DNA of 64,000 nt, taken from assembly GCA_020284085.1 (NCBI GenBank), contig JACEVL010000414.1, positions 372,001 through 436,000 on the forward strand, read 5' to 3'. The first letter of the stretch is position 1, and the number at the start of each line of letters is the position of its first letter. The notes under the pieces were generated by a model that worked only from the letters and a program-made list of their open reading frames with translations, made no database searches and was not told the origin of the DNA. A program made the position numbers and the translations under genes. This DNA is from Aporrectodea caliginosa (taxonomy: Eukaryota; Annelida; Clitellata; Crassiclitellata; Lumbricidae). Positions 1 to 10,418 of this stretch are shown one piece after another.

Positions 1-309
1 ATTAAAATTTGGGCGAGGCAGTGGTAAGTGCAACCTGTAATTTTCAGTGTCGCCCACTGGTTGCTATAGAGGTATTTGCACTTCAGCACAAAACAGAAAA
101 GACTGATTCATTCAGGGAGAGCCGCTTTGCAAGCATGACCAGGTAAAGCATATATAAAAACTGCAAGTATAAACGCTGTATAAATTTCACCACCACTGGG
201 TACTAATGATGGCAAGCTGCAAGCCCAATGAATGTGGCTGTCAGAGTAAGGGCATGCTTAAAATAAACCAATTACTTTGCCTTCTGTACAACTAACCACA
301 CAGACCTAC

Positions 310-421
310 CTGCCAAGTCATAGAATTTCTCTGTTTTAAAGATAGCTGCCACAATGAACAGGCTTCCTTGGATAACAAAGTCAGCAACCAAAGACTTGAG
401 CAGAATAGCCGAATGAAGCAT
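310..421 (-). CDS. DUF1295 / steroid 5-alpha-reductase-like membrane protein, first coding exon (partial)
   Basis: Reading from an ATG at 421 on the minus strand gives 37 residues plus one base, ending at a good donor (GCAG|GTAGGT, donor at 309-308). The peptide has a hydrophobic start and the segment FKTEKFYDLAG, which resembles the N-terminal signature of DUF1295-domain proteins (K-T-E-K-x-Y-D-L-x-G). These are multi-pass membrane proteins related to steroid 5-alpha reductases and presumed ER oxidoreductases; their substrates are mostly unknown. The rest of the gene would lie at lower coordinates, mostly outside the window; I did not find a convincing second exon in 1-308. A longer overlapping minus-strand frame (292-537) lacks this similarity. 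The call rests on one short exon and remembered family features, so it is moderate. Confidence 0.5.
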
Positions 422-1559
422 TCTGGCTTCTTTGTACGCTCCTCATAAATATCATAGAGATTTCTACAAACAACAGAACGTGTGTTAGTAGTTTTAAAAT
501 CCTGAACAGATCTTTTTGAAACTTTCAACCACCTCAATTCCAGCCTCCATCAGCACCAATTTTCTATCACTACAACTGCATGCTGTTCATGTATTTCTTA
601 GCTCATCTTGAACTGTACGTAGCATTCTATCAAAAGCCTTTCTCCAAAACACAAAATGTTATACAATTTATACAATGAATGTAGGCCTACAGTAAACAAA
701 AAGCAATTCAGTGCCACTCAAGAACATTACTAACAACCAACTGAGTAGGTCTCTTGAAGAGGCGCTATATAAATTCTCGGAATGAACTACATAGCCTACC
801 AACCACTGTGTTTCAACTTTGGATGGCAAGGGTTGATTCTAACGTTCTTGGTGTTGAAATGTCAGATAGGTGCAGTGAAGTAAAGCATACTTTGGTCAGG
901 TTCCTACTCGAGTGTAAACCCGTCCATCAAAACCACCGTACTCGTAAGTGCGCATTTATGTAGCGCCTCTTTCAGAAAATGCCTCAGAGGTGCCTCAGAC
1001 CTGACAACACGAGATCACGATCAAATGCTCGTCAAGGGCTGCCGAAATAGAAAAATAGACACGATAAATTTAAAGCTCGTGTCGCAGCTGTTCAAGAATC
1101 AGGGTCTGGTCATTGCGCAAAACCGCTGTATATACTAAACTGATATAGTCTACTATAAGCTCCATGCATTTAAATCCTTCCTATCACAACCAGCAATTCG
1201 CAAACTATCTTTGTATAAATATCTGCAAAGCGCTCACATAAAGTAAAATGAAACTAAATACCCGATAGTGGCAAAGTCCTGCTCGTAAAAAGCACCGAGA
1301 CTCATGGGAAGCTCATTAGTAAACGAGTGAGCCTTCGATGCATCGTTTCTATTGGTTCATGTGATACCTCTTCGCTCTTTCTATCTATTCAGTAATTGGA
1401 AGAGACCGAAAAACGGCGCCTCAGTTTAAATCCAAACTATTAATAACAAAATTGGGTCGAGTGATTATAAGTTTCTAAGCGGAACTAAACCTAATTTACC
1501 GAATTTATAGAAAAAAACTGACAGCGGAATTGCTTGAATTGATCTTCAGTGGCTGTGAA
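422..1559. other. Upstream region between the DUF1295-like gene and MAD2L1BP
   Basis: No coding exon recognised. The stretch holds a SINE/LINE tail-like piece at about 745-795 (gaggcgctatataaat type) and otherwise unique-looking AT-rich DNA. GCTGTGAA|GTAAGTTTT near 1559 is a strong donor-like site and could close a non-coding first exon of MAD2L1BP, whose coding exon begins with an acceptor at 3080-3081. If so, the DUF1295-like gene and MAD2L1BP would be divergent from this interval. No TATA box or start site can be assigned with confidence. Confidence 0.3.
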
Positions 1560-1997
1560 GTAAGTTTTACACGCACGAGTAGGTTTATTGCGGTGGTCGA
1601 TATATAATAGCTATGAAAATGCTGAACGATAATACCTGTATGGAGTTTTAGAAGTAGATAGGCCTACTACCAATAAATGTTGATAGTTGTCATTATCTAT
1701 AATTATATGTGTTTATTAAATAAATTATGAATGGCGTGATTGCTGTGGATACAGATTTTCTAGAAGAAACGAGATTTTCTGTTCATAAAAGATTAAGACT
1801 AAATATTGTCAGATAAGGACAGCTTTCTCCGTGGAGATCCTTTAGCCCCCGATATTATATGTTTGCCACAAAGAGCTCCATAGCCAAGAACAGATGACAC
1901 TGAAATATGTAGTTCCCTCAGAAGGGTGGAGCACAACTGAACAGGCAGTTACACAATGGTAGAAGATCTTAAACACAATGCACCTTAGCATGGCAAC

Positions 1998-2177
1998 CTA
2001 GGCAACTGATCCATAAATAGAAATATGACAGAACTTTGGAATTCTTTCGATTAACCGAATGACAGTGTTTAAAACAGACTGAAGTTGGATAATGCAAAGA
2101 GAGAGGCCTGAGAAGATGGCATGGTATTTTGACTGTTCATAGTCAACTCTAGTACATTTGAATGCATGCATCAAAGT
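1998..2177 (-). mobile_element. LINE (CR1/L2-like) reverse transcriptase C-terminal fragment, left half
   Basis: The minus-strand translation reads LMHAFKCTRVDYEQ, then LQSVLNTVIRLI and FCHIS. This is the degenerate C-terminal region of a non-LTR retrotransposon reverse transcriptase (usual form HAF-SRVDYCNSL ... LQSVLNAAARLI ... HI). The frame is cut at 2177 by the hAT element at 2178-2978 and appears to resume just after its target duplication, from 2979. Non-functional fossil. Confidence 0.65.
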
Positions 2178-2978
2178 TAGGGTTACCATATTTTCACAGA
2201 TGAAAAAGAGGACACAAAATCAAAACCGCATCAGCGTATAAGGTACACGCTACCAGGTGGCTACTTCACCCACTTTTCGCGTGCCAATAACTTTTTCAAG
2301 TATGCTTCATTATGGTTTGCCTCGACAAATCTCTGTACATTGCACAACTGATCAAAACATTTGCTATCATAAACTACCTGCTTTTCTTTGAGGTATGATA
2401 CAGTCTGCTGCTACAGCCTCATCCCAACTTGAAGTTTCATTTAAACTATTTTTTTAATTTGAAAGAGATATCCACGCAAATCCGGTGAACTCCTTCCAAT
2501 CCAGCGCAGCCTTATTTGCAACTGAAATAATAGCCTAAGTTCCACCGTCGGATGTTACGCATTCAACTTCCTAGTCAGATCGACCTGCACGAAAGCCAGC
2601 GTAGGCCTATTTGGTTTTCTTTGCGTCTGTAAATTAACGCTTTCGTTTCTACATTTCTAAATTACAACGTTTCACGGTACTTTTACTGCTTGCCAAGAAG
2701 GAAATACGATAAACTTCATAATTAAAAAGGCAACAACATGAAAATCATCAGAAATGGCATCCGCTGGTTTTTATCGTAGAACTAATAAACACTTGTTTGC
2801 GTGTTTCTGGCTACATCGTTGTCCTAGGCTCCAAGTAAATCTGTAAGAAAGTATGGGTTCCACGTAAGAAAATGACAAAGTGGAAAACCCGGACAAAAGC
2901 CGAAATTCTGGAAAACCGCCCGGACAGGGACATAAAAAGAGGACATGTCCGGGGAAACCCGGACGTATGGTAACCCTA
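2178..2978. mobile_element. Non-autonomous hAT transposon, 801 bp, TSD ATCAAAGT
   Basis: The ends are inverted repeats: TAGGGTTACCATA on the left and its complement TATGGTAACCCTA on the right. Perfect 8-bp direct repeats ATCAAAGT flank it at 2170-2177 and 2979-2986, diagnostic of hAT-superfamily insertion. Sub-terminal GAGGACA motifs and CCCGGAC repeats also occur inside. No transposase frame is visible, so it must have been mobilised in trans. It sits inside an older LINE fragment upstream of MAD2L1BP. Confidence 0.88.
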
Positions 2979-3083
2979 ATCAAAGTAGAAGCAGTCTAAT
3001 GTACTTGGTATTCTGTGCAGTTTTGAAGCATATAATTAAGGATGAGAATCCATGGTAATTTGACTGTCAATTATTTTGCAGAT

Positions 3084-5632
3084 ATGACTGAGAAAACTCA
3101 CACGAACAGTAGTGTTCAATGTATGGTGAAATCACTTGATGTCGAATTTGAAGGCGTTGTACCCACAGACGTCCGGAGCGAAATTGTTAAAGAGTTGGTA
3201 AAATACATCTTATATGAGAGAGGCCAAATCCCAATGTATTATGACCAGATTAAAGACTGCTGCAGTTCTGAAGAAAAGGTAAGCCCTTTTTGCTGTTTCT
3301 AATACATATGTGACCTAGGGAATCAAAATGAGTCGGATGTTGGCAATTTACACTCCTAGGAAAACAGCAAAATATGATCAGATGTTACTTTTTCTTATTT
3401 TCAGAGTTTAATGAAAATGGGTGAAAACAAAAAATTTTTACATTTTTTATTTCTCACATTTTTTTATTTCTCACATTTGATGAAATTCATTGTTTTAATG
3501 TGTATTTTCAGAATTTTTTACAGAGAATACTTTTATTCTTTGTGATGAATATATTAAAATAAATGAAAATTTAAAAAAAACATAATCATTAGTAACTTTG
3601 TCAAAAAATAAGGTAGAACCAAACTTTTGGTGTCAGTTTAAAGCAAAAAATGTGGTCTTTAAGAATGTGTAAAATACTCATATTCTAAAATTTCTGACAT
3701 GCGACTCATTTTGATCCCTTGGGTCACAATTCTTATACAATGATAGTTATAGATGCTGCTAGAGATTTTGCAGAAAACTATTCAGTGGCAGAGAGAGGAA
3801 TTCAACTGATCCAATATGCCAGTAAGGGCATGTACATTGTACAACAATGTTGGAAAGTTAAATGCACTATAGTATACATGTTGATTGTAAAATACTTCTC
3901 AGAATCATTTCAACCATTTCAAAATGAGGGATTTTTTGTTCTGTTGCTAAAACTTGGCTAATTTTTAGTGTCAAATTTTGTTATTTACTGAGTATTTAGG
4001 CAATGTATTTTAGTACACTTATTGATACTGCACAACATTGATTAGTTTATTTTTTATGAAGTATGTAGCCTATATGACAAATAGTTCTCCAAATTTGATT
4101 GCATGTTCAATTAAAACTTAATGGAAACGGTGACTGGCATACTGACCCGTCACCTAACGAATCCACCTGTAGTACAAATGTACCTGTAGTTGGTACATAT
4201 AAATATTAGTTGGCATGAGAAATGGCAATAGATCAAGTGTTGTGGAACTCCAGAAATCAGCGTTGAGCTCATAAATGAGACACTGTCAAAACACGTTGTA
4301 GCGTGAAGTTTTTCAGCCGATGATCCCATGGTAACAAATTGATGTTCAATGGGTGTTGTAGAGAGGGTCTGGTGTATATATGTGTATGATGAGAAATGCT
4401 GAAACCTAATTAATGTTAATCATTGTGTGTCCCATTTCTTACTACAGATCGGTTAAGTATTTCATAATGAATGAACGAATGAAGCCGTAATAACATTCTC
4501 CTTGTCTTATTTATAGCATTCAGAAAATATAGTGTGAACAAATTTTACGCCTAAAATTTGATGATGTCTTAGCCACAGTTATTGCAGAGTTACATGAATA
4601 CAAGTAAAACGAACCAGTGTCACACTGCTAATGCTTTAGTTACACCTGTAGTGACCAACAGTATATGCATGCTTAGCACACTGAAAGTTTACTAAGATAT
4701 TTTGAAGGCTTATTAAAATAAATTCATAGTCATTTTTTGGTCCTCTAGCATTGCAGAGGTTGTAAAAAATATTTTACACAAAACAAGTGAACATTGTGAA
4801 ATTAATTTTGGAAAGGATTGATATATAGTAATCAGTTATTGCCTTAAACAGACAACTGTAACTTAAATTCTGTCTGCGTTTACTTTTTCAGAGACAAAGG
4901 CACGATGGAGAAAAAGGAAATCATAGGGCACCAATATCCTACTCTAAAGATCGGCAGCTTTTCATGAAAGATGCAGATTCCTTGTTTGACACAATCACCA
5001 ATGTCTTCACAAACATTGTGCCAGTCAAAGGAGTTCTTTTTATACTTGGATCAAGTATAATGAATCCTAGGGACTCGTATCTCATAAGTTTCCCCACAGA
5101 ATTCTATGAGGGTGCGATGTTAACAAATCAAGTATGTGTGCAGAAGGTCTTCAGACAGTTAATTACTTCGGATTTCGTTGGAAATGCAAAGCCGTTAAGT
5201 TCTTGCACTTCTCTTTATGTGCTATTTTTAGCACCGAGAAACTGCAGTCACCAGCTAGCAAGTCTCCTACCCAAGCTGTCTTTCAAAGTACCATCTAGGG
5301 GTGTAAGATACTCTATTAATTTCTCTTTTGCCAGTGCTGTGATGAAAAGTAGTGACTTCAGTTTTTCTGAGAATGAAGTTGTTGAAATATCTGGAATAGA
5401 AGCACTTGAGAGTTCGGTGGATGAAGAAGAAATGTCTACAAGTACAATTCAGAATTCGGACTCTGCTCCAGATTCCTATCTCACAGGAGGTACAGATGAA
5501 TCTTGTACCTCTTACTTGGAAGATGCAGGCGTAACTGTTTCTGACGACTATATATGGTATCAAGCACCAACAGTTGTTAAAGGCTTCAAAGAGAAGGTTG
5601 TGGATGGAGCCAAGTTTTGGAAACTTCCTTAG
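3084..5632 (+). CDS. MAD2L1BP: MAD2L1-binding protein (p31comet), two coding exons
   Basis: join(3084..3278, 4892..5632), 311 residues. p31comet is a HORMA-fold protein that caps closed MAD2 and recruits the AAA+ ATPase TRIP13, silencing the spindle checkpoint. Exon 1 starts at ATG 3084, two bases after a TTTTGCAG acceptor, so an untranslated exon probably lies upstream; it ends EEK|GTAAGC. Exon 2 follows TTTTTCAG in phase 0. Matches to the family as I remember it: KYILYERGQIPMYYDQIK near residues 40-57, GVLFILGSSIMNP, LPKLSFKVPSRG, and the C-terminal DYIWYQAPTVVKGFKE. The residue aligned with human F191 (MAD2 contact) is kept (F152); human Q83 aligns with E45. Compared with the 274-residue human protein there is an acidic Ser/Glu-rich insertion of about 45 residues before DYIW and a short extra C-terminal tail (to KFWKLP). 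Confidence 0.9.
3310..3727. mobile_element. Inverted-repeat MITE, ~418 bp, in MAD2L1BP intron
   Basis: The left end GTGACCTAGGGAATCAAAAT and the complement of the right end GTGACCCAAGGGATCAAAAT match, and the match continues to ~31 bp with four differences. The interior is AT-rich with no ORF. I see no convincing target duplication, so the superfamily is not assigned. It lies in the single intron of MAD2L1BP; a short plus-strand frame from 3719 is only its edge plus intron. Confidence 0.6.
3890..4310 (+). repeat. Dispersed repeat R1, copy 1 (~420 bp)
   Basis: This intronic stretch matches 7105-7490 over its length. Shared blocks include CTCAGAATCATTT, GATACTGCACAACATTGATT, GACAAATAGTTCTCCA, GGTGACTGGCATA, GACCCGTCACCTAAC / AACCCGTCGCCTAAC, TGTGGAACTCCAGAAATCAG and ACTGTCAAAACAC. 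No ORF, no clear terminal repeats. Both copies are in the same orientation, one inside and one downstream of MAD2L1BP, so either a dispersed element or an old segmental duplication. Confidence 0.65.
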
Positions 5633-6236
5633 TAATGGAAATAAAGTAGCATCTGATATAATAGTTACTGTAATTCTACGTGAGAAGGTCCATTTTATTG
5701 AAATATATATTGTAATACATGTAATTGCAAATGTAATTTATTCTAAAATATGAATTCAAACCAACCGAGTACCACGTACTCTGTATACATGTATAGGGCT
5801 TTTACATCGGATACGAGGATGCTGAACTTACTCTTGTAGTACCATATAAACTTATTCTGATCATGAACACTTCGAATGTAATTAAAGCAAGTGCTCTGTA
5901 AAGGACCTAAATAATTAGTATGTAGGTGAAAATAGACATGCATGCACATACACACTCACACACACTTACATCATGGTAGCATGCTGTTTAAGAAAGCTGG
6001 AGACATTGTGGTTCTGCTCGGTTGCGAATGCCATTTAGTTCTTGGCTTGCCTTGCCTTTTACATATTGTTTATCCACAATAGGCTGCCTTTACGTCTTAC
6101 TGGACTGATCTGGATTTTGACCTGATTACTGCTTGGTTTTGGTGCACCATCAGTTTATGCCATGTGCATTAGGCACTGGCACATTAGAAGTTACTAATTA
6201 ATAATACACTAGAGTGAAACAAAAACGCATTAGTGC

Positions 6237-6242
6237 AATAAA
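6237..6242 (+). terminator. Candidate poly(A) signal of MAD2L1BP
   Basis: AATAAA about 600 bp after the MAD2L1BP stop. A second AATAAA at 5640-5645 begins only 8 bp after the stop and is less likely to be the main site. Confidence 0.35.
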
Positions 6243-6493
6243 ACTGTTTTCTGTACAGAACCTGTTTCTGTTGCCTTGTGACTGGTAAATAATTCATACT
6301 GCTCAAGCATGTTGTCTGGACAGGTAGACACAAATGTCCGAGGAAATTATAGTTTTAAATGTTGGGAACATTCTAGGCTTTCAGGCATTTGCTTAGGAAT
6401 ATAAATGTTTAAAAACCTGCTTATAAGTTGTGCTTTTTAAAACTTGAGTCAGTAAGGTGTAGCTACTCTGAAATTGGCTCTTTGCAACAAAAG

Positions 6494-6527
6494 TTGGCAG
6501 TTTGACACTTCTGTGTCAAACTGCCAA
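6494..6527. repeat. Perfect 15-bp hairpin
   Basis: TTGGCAGTTTGACAC at 6494-6508 is followed by a TTCT loop and its exact complement GTGTCAAACTGCCAA at 6513-6527. It could form a stem-loop in the MAD2L1BP 3' UTR, if that reaches so far, or be a remnant of a small palindromic element. Confidence 0.7.
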
Positions 6528-7104
6528 GTCATTAAGCAATCCGGAAAAAGCAAGCTGTTACAAGTCACTTGCAGGTAAGCATTTTGGTTCCTAGTGGTGC
6601 ATTTTGGTGGTTAGTAGGACCTGGTGGATGCACCTAACTCTGGAGTCTGGGTCTTATGAGGAAACCATCTAGATTCAGCAGATGTATTTCCAATACAGTT
6701 AGAAGGGTGAGATGCATTCCAACCAAAAGGAACTCTAATTACGAGCATAGGAACCTGGTTGTGGCATCAGCGAGTAGGCAGCTTAAACCATAGCATTCAC
6801 TTGTTGCATAAAATAGCATTTATCATCACTGTCATTTACCACTAGCTAGAAGAATCAAGGTGTAAGTTTTGCATGTTTCTGCAATTTTCTTGTGAGATTT
6901 GTAGTTATTATAAATGTTGTTTGTATAATGTGTAAACAATTTAAGTCAAGTCCTCATCTAACTTTATATCAGAAGAGTTTTATCCCTTATGCAGCAGCAA
7001 GATCCCAATGAAACTCGTAGTTGACTCTACTGTGTGTAGAAGAGGCCTCACCTGAAAATTGTAGATTCCAGAGAACACGGCCATAACTCGCTGATTGTAA
7101 ATGC

Positions 7105-7490
7105 TTCTCAGAATCATTTAAACAATTTCAAATCAAAGGTCATTTGTTCCAATGCTATTTTTGCTATTGATAATTTTTGTCTAAATATTTTGATTAATTG
7201 ACTAATTAGGTAAATATTTTAGTACATTTAGTGATACTGCACAACATTGATTAGTTTATATTTTATTAAATATGTATGTGACAAATAGTTCTCCAGATTT
7301 GTTTGCATGTTCACTTCAAACTTAAAGCAACTGGTGACTGGCATATTAACCCGTCGCCTAACAAATCCAAATAGTAGGTACATATACATATTGGTGGGCA
7401 ACTGGGCATGAAAAATGACAACAGATCAAGTATTGTGGAACTCCAGAAATCAGCATTAAGCTCTCAAATGAAATACTGTCAAAACACCGC
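7105..7490 (+). repeat. Dispersed repeat R1, copy 2
   Basis: Second copy of the sequence at 3890-4310 in the same orientation, with scattered substitutions and small indels throughout, consistent with age rather than recent duplication. Confidence 0.65.
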
Positions 7491-8036
7491 ATACTGGTCC
7501 TGTCTGTTTAGTTTGCATAAAATACTATTACCGTATTTGTAGATACATGTAATGAAGTTATTATTAAAAATTAATATTTGAAATAATTTAACAATTAAAA
7601 TGTTTACTGTGTAAATTTTACAACAGATCTTTAACTAAACACATATTCTCAATTACACCACTCTTACCACTGGGCAAATATCACAAGCGTGCCTACCCAA
7701 GATTAAGTGATGGCCTAGTGACAAACATGCTGCTTAGTTGCTACACCTTTTCACCTCTGCAATTGCTGTTTGAATCCCAGGGCCCGTCATATGAAATTGG
7801 CACAGATCATAATGTTAATAATAATAATGTTTCCACAATCTTATTGTATAAAATTGCCTGAAGCTCATTTGAACTTCAAATTTTGTAGTCTTCGGTGTTC
7901 CAAATTACATCATGGATGTCATCATCTTCAACTTCTCACTGAAGATGATTTAACCTTTACCAAACTGACTTTCCTTCTGGGACATTAAAATCAGCCACAT
8001 AATCGGACTGTGTTGATTAAATTGACATTTTAAAAC

Positions 8037-8055
8037 TTTATTATATAGCTTTATT
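8037..8055 (-). terminator. Candidate poly(A) signals of SAYSD1
   Basis: TTTATT occurs at 8037-8042 and 8050-8055, which is AATAAA on the minus strand, about 265-280 bp downstream of the SAYSD1 stop. Confidence 0.35.
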
Positions 8056-8318
8056 GTACAGTTCACATAACAGTGTGTGGCATTTGAGGACTTGCTGGCT
8101 GAGAGAAATCTGTATTAAATGAGTTAATTGCATTACTTAAAATCACAAATCATGTTTGTAAAACATCTTATGAGCCATCAGGAATTCCAACTGCCTCAAA
8201 ATAAATAAAAGAGTTATTACAAATATTCATGCACTGATTAAATGTTATACCCGACTTTATGAATCGGAGCAAATGAGGCAGACCGATACATTCTCGGACA
8301 TGACCTACTGCAGAACAG

Positions 8319-9871
8319 TTAAGAGTCTTGCCGTGCAGAACCAAATCTCAACTGTTGCTCAAACTGTTCTGCTGTGAATGTGCCAGAAATTCTTTGACAG
8401 TCTGGATTAAAAACGGAATAAGCACTGGGTTCATTGGCATTCTTCGATCCTGTTCTTGTGTTGTAATAGATGAAGAACATCAAAGAAACCAAGAAGAAGA
8501 TTGCTCCAAATTCAAATTTGATAAAGAGTGCCCAAGTTAATAACCAGGCAATTATCTTCACTGTTATTACTTTAAACGTTGGTCCTTTATTCAGGTTAAA
8601 TAGTTCTTTAACAACTCTAGTGTTTCTGAACTTTTGAATGTATTCTTTGCAAACGGCTGGACAAGTAAAATATGACGAACTATGTCCACTACTTTTGGAT
8701 GAATTTGCGACATTGCTTGTTGGAACCACATTTACAGCTTCATGGGCAATCTGAAAGTAAAAAGACATCAGTTGCATGTCAAAGCTTACAGAAAGAAGGA
8801 AAGCCCATAACATCTACACTGAGTATTTTTATGCACGTATTTGTGATGATCCACTTTCTGTGTGCCCCTCAAAAAAACCAAAAGTGCCTCCAGCATAAGC
8901 AAAACCACCCAGAATGCAAAACCAAAATGAAATCAGGAAAACGATGACAAAATTTATATACATTTAAACTATTTGCAGTTGAAGTCATTCAGGCGAGTTA
9001 AGAAGAGATCAAACAAGTTCAAGCCTAAAGGAAGTGGTTCATGTCTAACCACATCAGAATACCGGTTTCTGAGTGATGCCATGCTACCACCAGGAGTTTA
9101 AGAAATTTGTCATATGCAAGATGGCCACAAATAGGTCCAAACAATGGGGAAAATTGTGTTTTTCTGTTCAACTTCGCATTTAGTTCTAGTCCGGTTTCAT
9201 ATTAGGTTCAAAGTATGCGGTCGAGTCAACGTGCATAGCGCTTGTGAACGAACTTGTCCATCTGATACAGCCCATGTGGCACTTCAAAATTTACATTTGC
9301 AATTTTACTTAAGTAGGTGCAACGGCTGGAAACGTGATTTAAGCATTATTATTGTTATTACGCAATTATTAACGAAACAATGGCGGGTTATCCCGTAGTT
9401 TAGGTTGGTAAATTATTTGAGTGTCTTCAATGCCGTACTTCACGTTGGTAAGTGAGCAGTCTACCTATGTCCATGATAACTATCATCAATCCCGCTTCCA
9501 TTTTATGAAGAAATTTTTTCCTCAATACAGCTTCCATTTTAATTTGACGATATACAATAATTTACTAACCTAAACTACGGGTTTACCCAATATCGCTACG
9601 CAATTGTGAATGAAGGTCCCTAAGGACCCTATACATAACCGTCTAAGAGGAGACTGATTCTCGTTGGCTCGAACCCGGATCTACCCGTACAGAACCAGCA
9701 CTCAACCAATCGGCTACTATTTCCCACATTCCGATTACATGCTCATCGTATGCTAAGGAGTTACAAATGAAACAGTTTTGATTGATAAATATTATGTTCT
9801 TTTACTGGAACTCCTTCTTGAGTCTTTTCTGCCCGATATTTAGCCAATTTTTCTTCAATTGTTGTCGGCAT
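8319..9871 (-). CDS. SAYSD1: SAYSvFN domain-containing protein 1, two exons
   Basis: complement(join(8319..8750, 9806..9871)), 165 residues (human about 183). SAYSD1 is an ER membrane protein reported to recognise UFM1-modified ribosomes and promote clearance of translocon-stalled nascent chains. Exon 1 (22 residues, start 9871) gives MPTTIEEKLAKYRAEKTQEG, the lysine/arginine-rich N-terminus typical of the family, and ends at CCA|GTAAAA. Exon 2 follows TTTCAG in phase 0. It carries a hydrophobic pair (IIAWLLTWALFIKFEFGAIF, then FLVSLMFFIYY), and the name-giving SAYSVFNPDCQRISGTFTAEQ near the C-terminus. It converges with MAD2L1BP and is divergent from PSME4. A 37-codon ORF in its intron (8969-9082, minus) was not included. 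Confidence 0.88.
9385..9588. mobile_element. ~204-bp inverted-repeat MITE in SAYSD1 intron
   Basis: GGGTTATCCCGTAGTTTAGG at the left end matches the complement of the right end (GGGTAAACCCGTAGTTTAGG); similarity extends about 34 bp inward, ending in AATTATT. Related ACGCAATT words flank it on both sides (about 9360 and 9598). No coding capacity. Superfamily not assigned. Confidence 0.6.
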
Positions 9872-10418
9872 TGTTTATGTTTATAACGGCTGCTGCTCCA
9901 TAGAGATCTACTTCACAAACTATGCGCGACACGTCATGGCCATTTATTGTGTCTATGGTCATGAGTCATGACTTCTGTGATTGAAGTCAAGGACCTATTA
10001 TTATTATAGATTCATTAGATTGAAGTCAATGAATCTATAATAATTAGAGTCTGGACACGTAAAACTATTTAGAGCCCTTAAGCTTATGCATGGGTCTCAT
10101 GCATCTAATGCAATGGAAATGCTGAGTGCTTACACGGCATGTGCATTCGCATTTGTAATCGTAGACTTTCGTAGTCTTATTAAAGCTGCCAAGACGCAGC
10201 CTGATCAGTCTGAAATCATGTAAATGCTGCAATTCTTTATTACCTTGCTGAAACTAGGTTGTTGATGCTAGACATGTCGATATCTATGTTGCTGATGCCG
10301 CTGGGAATAATAGCGCTAGAAGAAAGCGCTATGGTGATATTATGGTCGTGGCTGCTTTAAGAGTTGCAGATCGGAAAGTTACAAGTCACAGTGATAAGTC
10401 GCAAAAACCATTATAAAA
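9872..10418. promoter_or_regulatory. Shared upstream region of SAYSD1 and PSME4 (candidate bidirectional promoter)
   Basis: The start codons of SAYSD1 (minus, 9871) and PSME4 (plus, 10419) are 547 bp apart, head to head, with no coding sequence or recognised transposon between them. The interval includes a 17-bp perfect hairpin at 10000-10044. No TATA box is placed where either gene would need it, although TATAAA occurs just before the PSME4 ATG. A shared promoter is inferred from geometry only. Confidence 0.5.
10000..10044. repeat. 17-bp perfect hairpin
   Basis: ATTATTATAGATTCATT at 10000-10016 and its exact complement at 10028-10044, with an 11-bp loop. It lies in the intergenic space between SAYSD1 and PSME4. 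Confidence 0.75.

Larger units (their letters stand above)
5646..8318. other. MAD2L1BP - SAYSD1 convergent intergenic region
   Basis: No gene recognised. It contains the probable 3' UTR of MAD2L1BP, a short CA-rich tract near 5946-5965, a perfect 15-bp hairpin at 6494-6527, the second copy of dispersed repeat R1 (7105-7490), and poly(A) signals for SAYSD1 on the minus strand near 8037-8055. The remaining DNA is AT-rich without recognisable features. Confidence 0.6.

Noticed and set aside
3719..3961. 80-codon plus-strand ORF in the MAD2L1BP intron
   Set aside because: Begins in a MITE end and runs through repeat R1; exons 1 and 2 join in phase without it.
5267..5563. 98-codon minus-strand ORF
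   Set aside because: Antisense to MAD2L1BP exon 2, whose sense frame has clear family similarity.
8969..9082. 37-codon minus-strand ORF starting MASLRNRYSDVVRH in the SAYSD1 intron
   Set aside because: Has an ATG and stop but I recognise no family, and exons 1 and 2 of SAYSD1 join in frame without it. A tiny separate gene or alternative exon cannot be excluded.
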